From: Pediococcus pentosaceus
Lineage (GTDB): Bacteria > Bacillota > Bacilli > Lactobacillales > Lactobacillaceae
Direction of reading: 5' to 3'
DNA length: 64,000 nt
Assembly: GCF_001437285.1 (NCBI RefSeq)
Contig: NZ_JQBF01000006.1
Span: 16,391-80,390 of the forward strand
Position 1 is the first letter of the stretch; every line of letters starts with the position of its first letter. The notes under the pieces are model-generated. The model searched no databases, was not told the origin of the DNA, and saw only the letters and a list, made by a program, of their open reading frames with translations. The position numbers and the translations under genes are program-made. This document shows, one piece after another, positions 37,049 to 46,114 of this stretch.

Positions 37049-38431
37049 ATGGAAAAATATCGTACAGAAGAAGATACGCTTGGGCCCGTCCAAATCCCAG
37101 TAGATGCACTTTGGGGAGCCCAAACTGAAAGAAGTCGTCATAACTTTGCGACTGGTGCCAAGATGCCCCTGGAAATTATCAAAGCTCTTCTACAGATTAA
37201 AAAAGCGGCAGCCATCGCTAATAAAAAGGAACGATCAATGGCTGCTGAAAAAGCGGATTTAATTGTAGTAGCTATTGATCGTCTGCTAGCACTGGATGAT
37301 GCTGAATTACGGAAAGATTTTCCGCTGGTAGTTTATCAAACTGGTTCGGGAACGCAAACTAACATGAATGTAAACGAAGTGGTGGCCCATATGGCTGCTA
37401 AAATTAATGCGGAAATAGAAATTTTGCCTAATGATGATGTTAACCATGGACAAAGTTCAAACGATATTTTCCCAACGGCCATGAATATTACAGCTGCAGT
37501 AGCGGTAGTACGTTTGGAAGAGGCAGTTCAACATTTAATTGAACAATTAGACCAAAAACAAAAGCAATATTGGAACGTGGTTAAAATTGGACGAACTCAC
37601 CTCCAGGATGCGACTCCACTAACTTTTGGCCAAGAAATTAGTGGATGGAAGAGCGCCCTTGAACATGATTTGGAATACTTAAAAGAACTTAATTCAACGC
37701 TAAGTGAATTGGCAATGGGGGGTACAGCGGTCGGAACGGGTTTAAATGCAGCTCCGCATTTTTCGTCCATAATTGCAGCTCAGATGAGCGAAGTCTACCA
37801 CTTTGAATTCACGGCGGATTCTAATAAATTTTATGGACTAGCACATCACTCCGGTTTGAATGTGGTTCACGGAGCGATTAAAACTTTGGCGAGTGATTTG
37901 ATGAAAATTGCTAATGATATTCGTTTCTTGGGTAGTGGTCCGCGGGCAGGATATGGCGAGTTGAAACTACCAGCAAACGAGCCCGGATCATCAATCATGC
38001 CAGGTAAAGTCAATCCAACTCAAGCAGAGGCCCTTACCATGGCGGCAGTGCGGGTTATGGCTAATGACGTTGCGATTGATTTAGCTGCAAGCCAGGGCAA
38101 TTTTGAAATGAATGTTTATAAACCAGTTATCATCAGCTCTTTCTTGGAATCAACCACTCTATTAGAAGGTACGATTCGTAGTTTTGCCGACTTGATGATC
38201 GCTGGATTAGAAGTTAATGCAGAACGGATGGAAGAATTAGTTAACCATTCCCTGATGACAGTTACCGCCTTATCTCCTCATATTGGCTACCACGATAGCG
38301 CTAAAATCGCTCAGCAGGCTGAAAAAGATGGGACCACGCTGAAAGAAGCTGCCCTAAAATCTGGTAAAGTTACCGCTGAGCAATTTGATCAGTGGGTGGT
38401 TCCCATTGAGATGACTAATTATGATAAATAG
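37049..38431 (+). CDS. fumC: Fumarate hydratase class II
   Basis: A 460-residue class II fumarase interconverting fumarate and malate. The superfamily signature GSSIMPGKVNPTQAEAL is near residue 315, TGSGTQTNMNVNEV near residue 98, and the site-B region HGQSSNDIFPTAMNI near residue 130. The ATG at 37049 follows CGGAGG. TATAAT (36985-36990) is a likely -10 box. The stub of a dicarboxylate transporter follows 13 bp later, so fumarase once probably shared an operon with a malate/fumarate carrier. Confidence 0.96.
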   Translation: MEKYRTEEDTLGPVQIPVDALWGAQTERSRHNFATGAKMPLEIIKALLQIKKAAAIANKKERSMAAEKADLIVVAIDRLLALDDAELRKDFPLVVYQTGSGTQTNMNVNEVVAHMAAKINAEIEILPNDDVNHGQSSNDIFPTAMNITAAVAVVRLEEAVQHLIEQLDQKQKQYWNVVKIGRTHLQDATPLTFGQEISGWKSALEHDLEYLKELNSTLSELAMGGTAVGTGLNAAPHFSSIIAAQMSEVYHFEFTADSNKFYGLAHHSGLNVVHGAIKTLASDLMKIANDIRFLGSGPRAGYGELKLPANEPGSSIMPGKVNPTQAEALTMAAVRVMANDVAIDLAASQGNFEMNVYKPVIISSFLESTTLLEGTIRSFADLMIAGLEVNAERMEELVNHSLMTVTALSPHIGYHDSAKIAQQAEKDGTTLKEAALKSGKVTAEQFDQWVVPIEMTNYDK

Positions 38432-38444
38432 AGGAGTAAAAAAG

Positions 38445-38594
38445 ATGACTTTAGAGCCTGTCTCCGTTCTATTTGGTTCGGGCTTTGTAACGCAAAAAGA
38501 TTGGTGGCGGATGAATGCCATTCTGGGTGTGGTTTACATCGTAATTTGGGTTGGAATTGGCTCACTTTGGATGAAAGTGATTGGTATGTGGTAA
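38445..38594 (+). pseudogene. C-terminal stub of a DASS-type dicarboxylate transporter
   Basis: A 49-codon frame with a good ribosome site (AGAGGAG) and ATG. After MTLEPVSV it reads LFGSGFVTQKDWWRMNAI, then a hydrophobic segment ending GSLWMKVIGMW. The FGSG-x(3)-QKDWW-x(15)-W-x-G pattern resembles the C-terminal end of divalent anion:sodium symporters (CitT/SLC13 group). The gene seems to have lost its body by an internal deletion that preserved start and end. It may still be translated into a one-segment peptide. Family assignment is from memory. Confidence 0.65.
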
Positions 38595-38692
38595 AAAGCC
38601 CTTATTATAATCCGTTACTTTAGACGTGTTTTTATATTTCAAATAGATTAGAATGGTTTATGACCCAAAAAAAGAAGCAGGAGAATTAATAA

Positions 38693-39277
38693 ATGGCTTA
38701 TCCACAATTAGACTTAGAAAATGCAACTGGTACAAAAGTAACTATTAAAACTAACCAAGGTGACATCAAAATTCAACTTTTTGATGAATTGGTACCTAAA
38801 ACAGTTAAAAACTTTATTGAATTAGCAGAGAAGGGCTACTACAACGGCGTTATTTTTCATCGGGTGATCCCAGATTTTATGATTCAAGGTGGTGATCCTA
38901 CGGGAACTGGTATGGGTGGCGAAAGCATCTATGGCAGAACGTTTGAAGATGAATTTTCAAATAAGCTCTATAACTTAAACGGGGCCCTATCTATGGCTAA
39001 CGCCGGTCCAAATACTAATGGTAGTCAATTCTTTATCGTTACTAACAGTAATGTTCCTAAGCGAATGATTAAACAACTTAAAGCGGCAGAATTTCCTGAA
39101 GAAATTGTGGAAGCATATCGTCAAGGAGGAACTCCTTGGCTAGATGGTCGGCATACGGTCTTCGGACAAGTGTTCGAAGGGATGGATGTTGTTAAAGCAA
39201 TTAGTAAGGTAAAACGTAATGGCGAAGATCGCCCTAACGTAGATGTTGTGATGGAACAAGTAATCGTTGAAAAATAA
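38693..39277 (+). CDS. Cyclophilin-type peptidyl-prolyl cis-trans isomerase
   Basis: A 194-residue cytoplasmic cyclophilin that speeds proline isomerisation in protein folding. The signature [19 protein letters not shown] includes the catalytic Arg. It is followed by [19 protein letters not shown] and the Trp-containing [12 protein letters not shown]. No signal peptide is present. It starts at ATG 38693 after AGCAGGAG and ends at a terminator shared with the convergent patatin-like gene. Confidence 0.95.
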   Translation: MAYPQLDLENATGTKVTIKTNQGDIKIQLFDELVPKTVKNFIELAEKGYYNGVIFHRVIPDFMIQGGDPTGTGMGGESIYGRTFEDEFSNKLYNLNGALSMANAGPNTNGSQFFIVTNSNVPKRMIKQLKAAEFPEEIVEAYRQGGTPWLDGRHTVFGQVFEGMDVVKAISKVKRNGEDRPNVDVVMEQVIVEK

Positions 39278-39318
39278 AATAAAACCCTCTGAAAATTAAT
39301 TTTTCGGAGGGTTTTATT
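39278..39318. terminator. Bidirectional terminator
   Basis: The stem AAAACCCTC-GAAAA / TTTTC-GAGGGTTTT is flanked by A and T runs between convergent genes. Confidence 0.9.
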
Positions 39319-40172
39319 TATTGTGCTAAATATTTCTGTAAATCTGCAAATTGATTTTGAATAACTTCAGTTCCTTTTTCGTAAAGGGCCATGAGCTTTT
39401 TATCATCACGTTCAACCCGAGATACTGAAACGGGTTCTTGAGGACGGATTACAAAGATTTTTCCTTCACGTTCTAAGCGTTCGATTTCTGCTAATGAACG
39501 ATTATATTGTTGTGGACGATCTGCAAAAGCTTGGACAAAACGTGGAAAATCACGGTATCTAAACTTAACTAAACGATTCATAGCGCGACTATTTTCCGGT
39601 TTACGGTAGCTAATGTCGCGAGTTAAGACCACGACAATCTTTTCGTAGCCTAATTCTTGAGCTCGTCTGAAAGGAATCGAGTCAGCGATTCCGCCATCTA
39701 AGTATGGCTGGTGATTAACGACCCGAATATCAGAGACTAACGGCATACTAGCTGAAGCTTTGACGGCTTCTTCTTGACCGTCAGTATCCGTTTTACGGAA
39801 AATATCGGCTTTACCAGTTAAGACGTTGGTAGCGGTAATTTCAAAAATCTGTTTACTTTCATTATAAGCTTTATAGTCAAAGGGGCTGTAATCATAACAT
39901 TCAGGCGAAAACAAAAAATCTAAGTTAAAGATTCCACCATTACGAATGAGGTTGTTAAAGCCGATATAACGTTTATCATGAAGAAAATGGAGATTAACAT
40001 CAGCGGAACGTCTTTTTTGCTTTGAAATGTAATTCATAGCGGCCATGGTTCCAGCTGAAACTCCATGGATGTACTCGAAATCCATTTGCTTTTCGAGAAA
40101 ATAATCCAAAACGGCACTAGTAAAAAATGATCTGAGAGCGCCGCCTTCTAGTATTAAAGCTGCTTTTTCCAA
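39318..40172 (-). CDS. Patatin-like phospholipase family protein
   Basis: A 284-residue patatin/RssA-type esterase. The glycine-rich oxyanion loop EGGALRSFFTSAVLD is N-terminal, the nucleophile Ser is in HGVSAGTMAAMNY (GxSxG) near residue 40, and the catalytic Asp is in PYLDGGIADSIPF (DGG). It has no signal peptide, so it is probably cytoplasmic or membrane-associated. The substrate is unknown. It stands alone on the minus strand. Confidence 0.85.
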   Translation of the reverse strand: MEKAALILEGGALRSFFTSAVLDYFLEKQMDFEYIHGVSAGTMAAMNYISKQKRRSADVNLHFLHDKRYIGFNNLIRNGGIFNLDFLFSPECYDYSPFDYKAYNESKQIFEITATNVLTGKADIFRKTDTDGQEEAVKASASMPLVSDIRVVNHQPYLDGGIADSIPFRRAQELGYEKIVVVLTRDISYRKPENSRAMNRLVKFRYRDFPRFVQAFADRPQQYNRSLAEIERLEREGKIFVIRPQEPVSVSRVERDDKKLMALYEKGTEVIQNQFADLQKYLAQ

Positions 40173-40320
40173 TGGAATACCTTCTCTCTTCTAATTTTAT
40201 AGACACTATTTTAGCGCTTTTGATGGAGTTGTGGCAAATACCTCTCCAATTAAGGCGCTATAGAAGTGATACTAGAAGAGCATTAAAGCTAGGGATAGCG
40301 TAAAAATTTTCTCATAAAAA

Positions 40321-41511
40321 TTATTTTTCCATAGTTTCTTTACCTAGGAAGCCGATTGCAATTACAGCTATCATAATGGAGATGAAGAAAATTATAAAAG
40401 TAGTTGATAAAGCAACGCCTTTTTCAGTTAAAAATCCCACCAAAAGAGGGCCTACGATCCCACCGATGCGCCCAATTCCGGCTGCTAGCCCGGAACCTGT
40501 TCCACGAATTTCTTCAGGATATTGCTCCGGAGAATAGGCATAGAGTGCGCCCCAAGCACCAAGATTAAAGAAGGATAGTAAAATACCAGCTAACAATAAC
40601 ATCATCAGCCCTTGAGCAAAACCAAAGGCGATAGCACTGACGGCAGTACCGAATAAGAAAACCATCAAAGTCCATTTGCGTCCCCATCGCTCAATTAACC
40701 AAGCTGCCATAAAGTAACCCGGAAGTTGTGCCACAGTCATGATTAACACATAACCAAAACTGTGAACAATACTATACCCCTTCATCACCATGACACTAGG
40801 CAACCAAAGAAACATTCCATAATATGAGAATACAACCATAAACCAAACAATCCAAAGCATCAACGTGGCTTTAGCATAGGGACGACTCCAAATATTTTTT
40901 AAACGTAAAGCTAGGCGAGCTTTGGGTGTAAAAGAATGATTTGAATCTGCTTCGCGAATACTAAAACGGAGAACCAAGGCATAGAGCGCCGCTAAGGAAG
41001 TGATAAACACGGCAATCCGCCAGCCCCAACTGGGAATGACAAAATAAGAGATTAGAGCCGAAATTAACCAACCGCCTGCCCAAAAACTTTCGAGGAGCAC
41101 TACTGCCCGCCCTCGAACATGAGCAGGGGCGCTCTCCGAGATTAAAGTCGAAGCAACAGGCAGTTCACCACCCAATCCACAACCGACAATAAAACGAATC
41201 ATAACAAAAGCCGCATAGGTAGTGGTGAAAGCTGAAATACCGTTAAAAATTGAGAAAATTAGTAAACTAATAATTAAAATTGTTTTTCGATTGTAACGGT
41301 CGGCCAGTGCTCCAAATAAAATAGCGCCTACAGCCATCCCAAGTGAACTGATACTACCAATCATACCAACCTGTGATTCAGTTAAATGCCACTCTGACGT
41401 TAAAGCAGCAATTACAAAAGATAATATACCAACGTCCATGGCATCAAAAAGCCAGGCTACCCCCGAAGCTGCTAGTAATTTTTTATAGTTTGAAATTCCA
41501 TTCAAAATCAT
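40321..41511 (-). CDS. niaP: MFS transporter, probable niacin transporter NiaP
   Basis: A 396-residue major facilitator protein with 12 predicted segments. The MFS loop motif GALADRYNRKTILI is present, and the second half has a related WLIERWGRKWTLM motif. I start it at ATG 41511 after AAGGAG; upstream frame to 41688 crosses the operator region. It is divergent from a NiaR-type repressor with inverted copies of the same operator on each side, so uptake of nicotinate or nicotinamide is the best inference. By family alone it could also carry aromatic acids. Confidence 0.78.
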   Translation of the reverse strand: MILNGISNYKKLLAASGVAWLFDAMDVGILSFVIAALTSEWHLTESQVGMIGSISSLGMAVGAILFGALADRYNRKTILIISLLIFSIFNGISAFTTTYAAFVMIRFIVGCGLGGELPVASTLISESAPAHVRGRAVVLLESFWAGGWLISALISYFVIPSWGWRIAVFITSLAALYALVLRFSIREADSNHSFTPKARLALRLKNIWSRPYAKATLMLWIVWFMVVFSYYGMFLWLPSVMVMKGYSIVHSFGYVLIMTVAQLPGYFMAAWLIERWGRKWTLMVFLFGTAVSAIAFGFAQGLMMLLLAGILLSFFNLGAWGALYAYSPEQYPEEIRGTGSGLAAGIGRIGGIVGPLLVGFLTEKGVALSTTFIIFFISIMIAVIAIGFLGKETMEK

Positions 41512-41524
41512 CATTCTCCTTTTT

Positions 41525-41613
41525 AGTGTCAAGACACACTCTGAGTTGAATACAAGATTACAACATAAAACAATATTTATCAATGATTTATTTAAAATTA
41601 ATGTCTTGACACT
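41525..41613. promoter_or_regulatory. Paired NiaR-type operators in the divergent gap
   Basis: AGTGTCAAGACAC (41525-41537) lies next to niaP. Its reverse complement core TGTCTTGACACT (41602-41613) lies next to niaR. Each contains GTGTC/GACA arms, and the pair is placed in opposite orientation. The right copy includes a TTGACA that could serve as a -35 box for niaR. Confidence 0.7.
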
Positions 41614-41659
41614 TGTAACGGGGATTTTCTGATAAAATATACTCAAGGAGCAATGACTT

Positions 41660-42169
41660 ATGAAAATTAATCGAAAAATAGCTATCAAAAATCAACTATT
41701 AGAAACTAAAACACCAATCAAAGCAGGCACATTGGCTAAACAATTTGAGGTTAGCCGACAAACTATTGTTGGAGATATAGCTTTGTTGCGTGCGCAAGGG
41801 GAGCCGATTATTTCAACTTCGAGAGGCTATGAATATGCCAAAAATCATCGATTTGAAGAAATGATCGTTTGTCGTCATTTCCCCGATCAAGCAGAGCGAG
41901 AAATGGAACTAATTGTTAAAGAACAGGTGACGATCAAAGACGTTATGATTGACCACCCACTTTACGGACAGCTAGTGGGACAAATCCGTGTGCAAAATAG
42001 CAATGATGTCAAACAATTTATGCAACATGTACGGGAAGCTAAAGGGCACTTGCTATCTGAATTAACCGATGGTATCCACAGTCATACTTTAGCAGCGGAT
42101 AAAATGGAAAATATCGAAAAAGCTAAGGAACAGTTAAAAAAAGTGGGAATTCTATACAAAGAAGGTTAA
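41660..42169 (+). CDS. niaR: Niacin-responsive repressor NiaR (HTH_11 plus 3H domain)
   Basis: A 169-residue repressor with an N-terminal helix-turn-helix (LAKQFEVSRQTIVGDIALLR, about residues 25-45) and a C-terminal 3H domain. Clustered histidines are visible in MIDHPLYGQLVG, MQHVREAKGHLL and DGIHSHTLAA, as expected for the metal- and niacin-binding 3H fold. This architecture is characteristic of NiaR (YrxA), which represses niacin uptake or NAD synthesis genes. It starts at ATG 41660 after AAGGAG. Confidence 0.88.
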   Translation: MKINRKIAIKNQLLETKTPIKAGTLAKQFEVSRQTIVGDIALLRAQGEPIISTSRGYEYAKNHRFEEMIVCRHFPDQAEREMELIVKEQVTIKDVMIDHPLYGQLVGQIRVQNSNDVKQFMQHVREAKGHLLSELTDGIHSHTLAADKMENIEKAKEQLKKVGILYKEG

Positions 42170-42232
42170 CTAAAGGATTTTTACTGGATTTTGTAGTATA
42201 GTACAGCCAAATCATTTTGACGGAGGGATGAA

Positions 42233-42391
42233 ATGTATCGAATTGTACTCATCATTTTTATAATTTATGTAATTGTCCAGATTCCATTTGTGATTAAGGC
42301 ATATTTAGGGAGACGAAAGTATCGGCAAAAAATTAAAGATGGGGAACGGGCTAATCAGCGGCTAATGAAAGAAAAGAAAGATAAGAAGTAG
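42233..42391 (+). CDS. Small single-span membrane protein
   Basis: A 52-codon gene with a strong ribosome site (CGGAGGG) and ATG at 42233. Residues about 4-22 (IVLIIFIIYVIVQIPFVIK) form one transmembrane helix, and the remainder is a strongly basic, lysine-rich cytoplasmic tail. I do not recognise a family. It is 63 bp behind niaR and followed by a terminator, so it could be cotranscribed. Confidence 0.6.
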   Translation: MYRIVLIIFIIYVIVQIPFVIKAYLGRRKYRQKIKDGERANQRLMKEKKDKK

Positions 42392-42420
42392 GTAAAAGGT
42401 TGAAATGGTAATTGAACGAC

Positions 42421-42466
42421 ATAAAAGGATTGGTATGGAGATGATTCCATATCAATCCTTTTATTT
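42421..42466. terminator. Convergent terminator
   Basis: The stem ATAAAAGGATTGGTATGGA / TCCATATCAATCCTTTTAT has one mismatch and A/T runs on both sides. Confidence 0.85.
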
Positions 42467-42474
42467 ATGAAAAA

Positions 42475-44124
42475 TTAAGTCCGTACTGGTTCACGTAGTT
42501 TCTTGTTGTACTTCAAGTAGACATTAGTATAAGGGTGTTTACTTTCTGCATGCCAAGGTTTGACGTGACCACAGAAATGAATTAATTTTGGATTTTCACG
42601 TGTTTCAGCGTAAAGTTTCAAAAGTTCAGTCCGTGGTGGAACAAGCGCGTCTAACACAATGTTAGATTGGGCATTCCATTTTGGATGTAAGTGTAACCAC
42701 TTGTCGTATAAAATCGCGTTTAGAGCATCTTGATCATGGAAACGTAGTTTTTCTGGATGATGGTTAATATAGTCTAAGACGCGTTGAGTAACTGCTTGGG
42801 AACGCCAGCTAACTAGGTCAATTAACATCATGCCAGAGTTGAAATATTTACTATTATCATGCGTGATACCCATGTGTTCTAATCGATCATGGAAACCAGC
42901 ATCTTCTACAGCGGCTAGAACGTTGCCTTCCAGTGAGGTTTGCCATAAATCATGTAGATTGGTGTTAGCGATAATATCGCAATCAAGGTAAATGGCACGA
43001 TTAATATTTGGCAACAATTCTGGTGCTAAGATTCGATAATAGGCAGATTTTAGGATGCGATCACTTTCAACCGCATTTTCTAGTAGTTTTTCATCAACTT
43101 TAACGATTTTAATTGAAGCGTTGTCGTAACGTGAAATTACACTTCCTAAAATTAACATATCACGTTGATCTAGATGATCGGGGAGAAGGTAGAAATTGTA
43201 TTGATTTTCTGAGTCATTCTCCAAAATTGAAATATAAGAAGTTGCCAAAGCTTCCACAAAAGCTGAATTAGCGGCAGAAATAACATTAACCACGCCACGA
43301 TTGATTTCTAATTCGTTAAGTTCTTCGTGGTATTCATCCAAATAAGGATGTTCACTAAGCGTTTTCCAAGGTTTTTCATGTGTTGTAAAATGGACGATTG
43401 CCGGATTTTTGATGGCTTCGTTGATCAATTGATCGTAGGCTTCGTTAATTGGACGGTGTTTTCTGAAGACAATCGAATTTTGTAAGTTCCATTTAGGATG
43501 TAGCATTTGAACATGGCCCGCGAGAACGGCATTTAAGGCGTCCTGATCATGGAAAATAATGAGATGTGATTGATGTTTAATGTAATTTAAAGTTTTTTCG
43601 GTAATGTGGTTTTCATTCCACTTTTTAATATCAATCACTAAAATTCCAGAGTTGAAATAGATATTATTTGCAGCAACTACTGGGTCGACTCCTAAACGAT
43701 TAAGAGCAAAAGCTTGGCCGGTATCGATCACCGCACCCACAATGTTATGGTTCAATTCTGCATCGTATAATTCAGTTAAATCGTGGCGAACCAATAAGTC
43801 AACATCTAAGTAGAGAATTCGATCGATATTGCGCTTTGCTAGTAATTGGGGAGCCAAAATTCGGTAATATGCAGTTTTGTTAATATGGCTGTTGGTAGGA
43901 CAAAAAGCAAAGACCGATGGATCCAAATCAAGGTACTCAACCGTGTGCAACCCGTGTGCAAGTTTTTTCAAAGCTAGCTTAGTAGAATTACTAAGGTTAT
44001 TAGATAGCACAATAAAATTAACACGTGTTTTTTTGTTTAGGTTTTCAAGTGTTGTTTTTATGGTGATTTGTAGTTGGTCGGCATAATTTTCGTCGGCAGC
44101 TAATAAAACATTGATGTTTTTCAA
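42475..44124 (-). CDS. Tandem two-domain GT8 glycosyltransferase
   Basis: A 549-residue protein made of two consecutive family 8 (LgtC-like) glycosyltransferase domains, about residues 1-272 and 275-549. Each has its own DXD metal site (RILYLDVDLLV, Asp107/109; RAIYLDCDIIA, Asp381/383), a YFNSG block (NIYFNSGILVID; KYFNSGMMLIDL), FHDQDALNA and an HPKWN block. A C-terminal histidine motif is also repeated (HEKPW; GHVKPWH). There is no signal peptide, so it probably acts at the cytoplasmic membrane on cell-surface glycans. It starts with TTG 44124 after AAGGGG. Acceptor and donor are unknown. Confidence 0.88.
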   Translation of the reverse strand: MKNINVLLAADENYADQLQITIKTTLENLNKKTRVNFIVLSNNLSNSTKLALKKLAHGLHTVEYLDLDPSVFAFCPTNSHINKTAYYRILAPQLLAKRNIDRILYLDVDLLVRHDLTELYDAELNHNIVGAVIDTGQAFALNRLGVDPVVAANNIYFNSGILVIDIKKWNENHITEKTLNYIKHQSHLIIFHDQDALNAVLAGHVQMLHPKWNLQNSIVFRKHRPINEAYDQLINEAIKNPAIVHFTTHEKPWKTLSEHPYLDEYHEELNELEINRGVVNVISAANSAFVEALATSYISILENDSENQYNFYLLPDHLDQRDMLILGSVISRYDNASIKIVKVDEKLLENAVESDRILKSAYYRILAPELLPNINRAIYLDCDIIANTNLHDLWQTSLEGNVLAAVEDAGFHDRLEHMGITHDNSKYFNSGMMLIDLVSWRSQAVTQRVLDYINHHPEKLRFHDQDALNAILYDKWLHLHPKWNAQSNIVLDALVPPRTELLKLYAETRENPKLIHFCGHVKPWHAESKHPYTNVYLKYNKKLREPVRT

Positions 44125-44303
44125 ATTATTGCACCCCTTTTCTTAGTTTGTGGTCACATTATATAAGCGTGTAATCAAAAAAGTAAAGTAATAAGCAATA
44201 TATATTATAAGTTGAGCAGAATGTTTGCTAAAGCTTACTCAAGCCGATATAATTCGAGGTAATTAATGCAAGTAATTTTTAGGTTGATGGGAGGATGCTT
44301 ATT

Positions 44304-44588
44304 ATGAGTGTAGTAGTGCCGATTTATAAAGTTAGACTTGGACATAGTGAAGTAGAAACACCCGATTTAGTATTAGGAGTTACTAACGTGATGCGTGGCG
44401 ATAATACAGTACGCGGTATTTTAAAAGGCGGTGATGATTTAGTATTGTCAGTGCTACAAGCTCGCAATGGTGAGGCCTTAGTGGGGGACCAATGGATTAA
44501 ATTTCAAATCCACGATTTGGGAGATCAAGTGGAAGTGAAATGTGATCCAAGCTTTAATATTGCCGATGCATTCTTAAAAATCCAATAA
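44304..44588 (+). CDS. Hypothetical protein
   Basis: A 94-residue soluble protein that I do not recognise. The predicted fold is mostly beta strands (VVPIYKVRLGHSEVE, DLVLSVLQARNGEALVGD). I start at ATG 44304, 9 nt after GGGAGG; an ATG at 44295 abuts the ribosome site. It is a monocistronic unit with a terminator-like hairpin behind it. Confidence 0.65.
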   Translation: MSVVVPIYKVRLGHSEVETPDLVLGVTNVMRGDNTVRGILKGGDDLVLSVLQARNGEALVGDQWIKFQIHDLGDQVEVKCDPSFNIADAFLKIQ

Positions 44589-44609
44589 AAAGCTGACGAA
44601 ATGAATGGA

Positions 44610-44646
44610 AGGTGCCTCGAATTTGACATTCGATTAGGCATCTTTT
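44610..44646 (+). terminator. Terminator after the 94-residue gene
   Basis: The stem GGTGCCT-CGAAT / ATTCG-AGGCATC with an ATT bulge is followed by TTTT. Confidence 0.6.
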
Positions 44647-44683
44647 CTTCATGTGAAAATAAGTACAAAAAGTAAGACGAAAA

Positions 44684-44730
44684 TAAAAAAACTTCAATCG
44701 TAATTAAGCAAAGATTGAAGTTTTTTTATT
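44684..44730 (-). terminator. Bidirectional terminator after hicD
   Basis: The stem AAAAAAACTTCAATC / GATTGAAGTTTTTTT has a 13-nt loop and runs of A and T on both sides. Confidence 0.85.
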
Positions 44731-44732
44731 TT

Positions 44733-45653
44733 TTACTTAGATTCTTTGATTTTTTCGGTGATGAAGTCGGCTGAACGACGTAACTTGTAGCGCTCTTCAT
44801 CGGTAAGTTCGAGTTGAAGCTGTTCTAAAATACCGTCACGTCCGACCACAGCCGGATATGAAAGATAAGTACCATATTCTTCACGATAATTGGAAACGGG
44901 AAGAACTTCATGAGCATCATTTAAAACTACATTAGCCAAACGAACGGCAGCGGCAGCAACCCCATAGTTAGTATAGTGTTTACCAACCATTACATAGCGA
45001 CCGCCCATCCGAGCGTCTTCGTTGATTTGATCTAAGTCTAAATTCCGAGCTTGAGCTAACTTTTTGATTGGTTGATCAAGAACCGTAACTGTAGACCAAG
45101 CGGTAAATTGTGAGTTACCATGTTCGCCGAGGTTATATCCAGATACCGAGCGAGGGTCAACGCCTAACCCTTTGCCGACGGCGCGCTTCATGCGGGCTGA
45201 ATCAAGTAGAGTACCAGTTCCAATCACATGCGCTTTAGGTAAGCCGGTGGCTTCTTGGTAAAGTGCGGTAATTACATCTACCGGATTAGTAATTGGAATT
45301 AAAATACCATTAAATCCAGACGCCTTGATGGCTTCAGCGACCGCCTGAACTTGTTCACGGTTGTGCGGAAGTTCAGCAAAACGGTCATTATCAGGGTTAT
45401 CAGTTAAAGCAATCTTACCCAAAGCAGAAATAATTACGTCTGCATCTTTGAGGGCACGATAATCATTTACGATAATGTTTGTGTGACTGGTTAAATTGGG
45501 CATTGCATCTTCAAAATCAAGTGCATCAGCACCAACCTTTGCTTCATTTTTATCTATTAAAACTAGGTCGTCAGCGTAGCCGTTTGTGATAATTTGTTGA
45601 GCGACTGCTTGACCAACGTGACCCATACCAATGATTCCAATTTTTCGTGTCAT
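44733..45653 (-). CDS. L-2-hydroxyisocaproate dehydrogenase (lactate dehydrogenase family)
   Basis: A 306-residue NAD-dependent L-2-hydroxyacid dehydrogenase. The Rossmann motif IGIIGMGHVGQAVAQQI is N-terminal. The catalytic His lies in SVSGYNLGEHGNSQFTAWST, and VISNPVDVITAL-type sequence (PITNPVDVITALYQ) precedes it. The arrangement IGTGTLLDSARMKRAVG matches the L-HicDH branch as I remember it from Weissella confusa, so branched-chain 2-oxo acids from amino-acid breakdown are likelier substrates than pyruvate. It is 71 bp downstream of the YxeA-like gene on the same strand. Confidence 0.85.
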   Translation of the reverse strand: MTRKIGIIGMGHVGQAVAQQIITNGYADDLVLIDKNEAKVGADALDFEDAMPNLTSHTNIIVNDYRALKDADVIISALGKIALTDNPDNDRFAELPHNREQVQAVAEAIKASGFNGILIPITNPVDVITALYQEATGLPKAHVIGTGTLLDSARMKRAVGKGLGVDPRSVSGYNLGEHGNSQFTAWSTVTVLDQPIKKLAQARNLDLDQINEDARMGGRYVMVGKHYTNYGVAAAAVRLANVVLNDAHEVLPVSNYREEYGTYLSYPAVVGRDGILEQLQLELTDEERYKLRRSADFITEKIKESK

Positions 45654-45724
45654 TATTCATCACCTCTACCCATATTTTAAGGCACATTTTTGAAAAAAGC
45701 TAACGTTAAAGTGCTTTGAAGAAA

Positions 45725-46096
45725 TTAAGGATTAATTTGTTTCAAGGCTGCCTTGGGGACGTCTTTTTTATCAACTTTACTCCAAGAAATAACTTGATTT
45801 CGTTTCGCATTGTAGCCAATTTTCAAATATGCGTGGAGCTTTAATGGACGTTCTAGGTTTCCGTTAAATTTAACCGTTATCTTTTGACCAGCTTGGTTAT
45901 AAGCAGGTTGGTGGTAAGCATAATTCACATAACTACGATTGGAATCATCTTTTTCCACAAATTTAGTGCCTTTATCGACGATTTGAGTGTAGTAATCCTG
46001 AGTACCATAGTTAGAGTTATACCAGAAATAGGCGCTTCCAAAAGTAATTAAAAGAATTACGACGACCACGCCACTGATAATCATTCCTTTTCGCAT
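45725..46096 (-). CDS. YxeA-family (DUF1093) secreted or membrane-anchored protein
   Basis: A 123-residue protein with an N-terminal membrane segment or signal anchor (residues about 5-25, MIISGVVVVILLITFGSAYF) and a short extracellular beta-rich domain. The YVNYAYHQPAYNQAGQKITV region resembles the YxeA family of Firmicutes, small oligomer-fold proteins without a settled role. It starts 18 bp after the YdcF-like gene, after TAGGAGG, so the two are probably cotranscribed. Confidence 0.75.
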   Translation of the reverse strand: MRKGMIISGVVVVILLITFGSAYFWYNSNYGTQDYYTQIVDKGTKFVEKDDSNRSYVNYAYHQPAYNQAGQKITVKFNGNLERPLKLHAYLKIGYNAKRNQVISWSKVDKKDVPKAALKQINP

Positions 46097-46114
46097 AAGT
46101 AAACCTCCTAGTTT

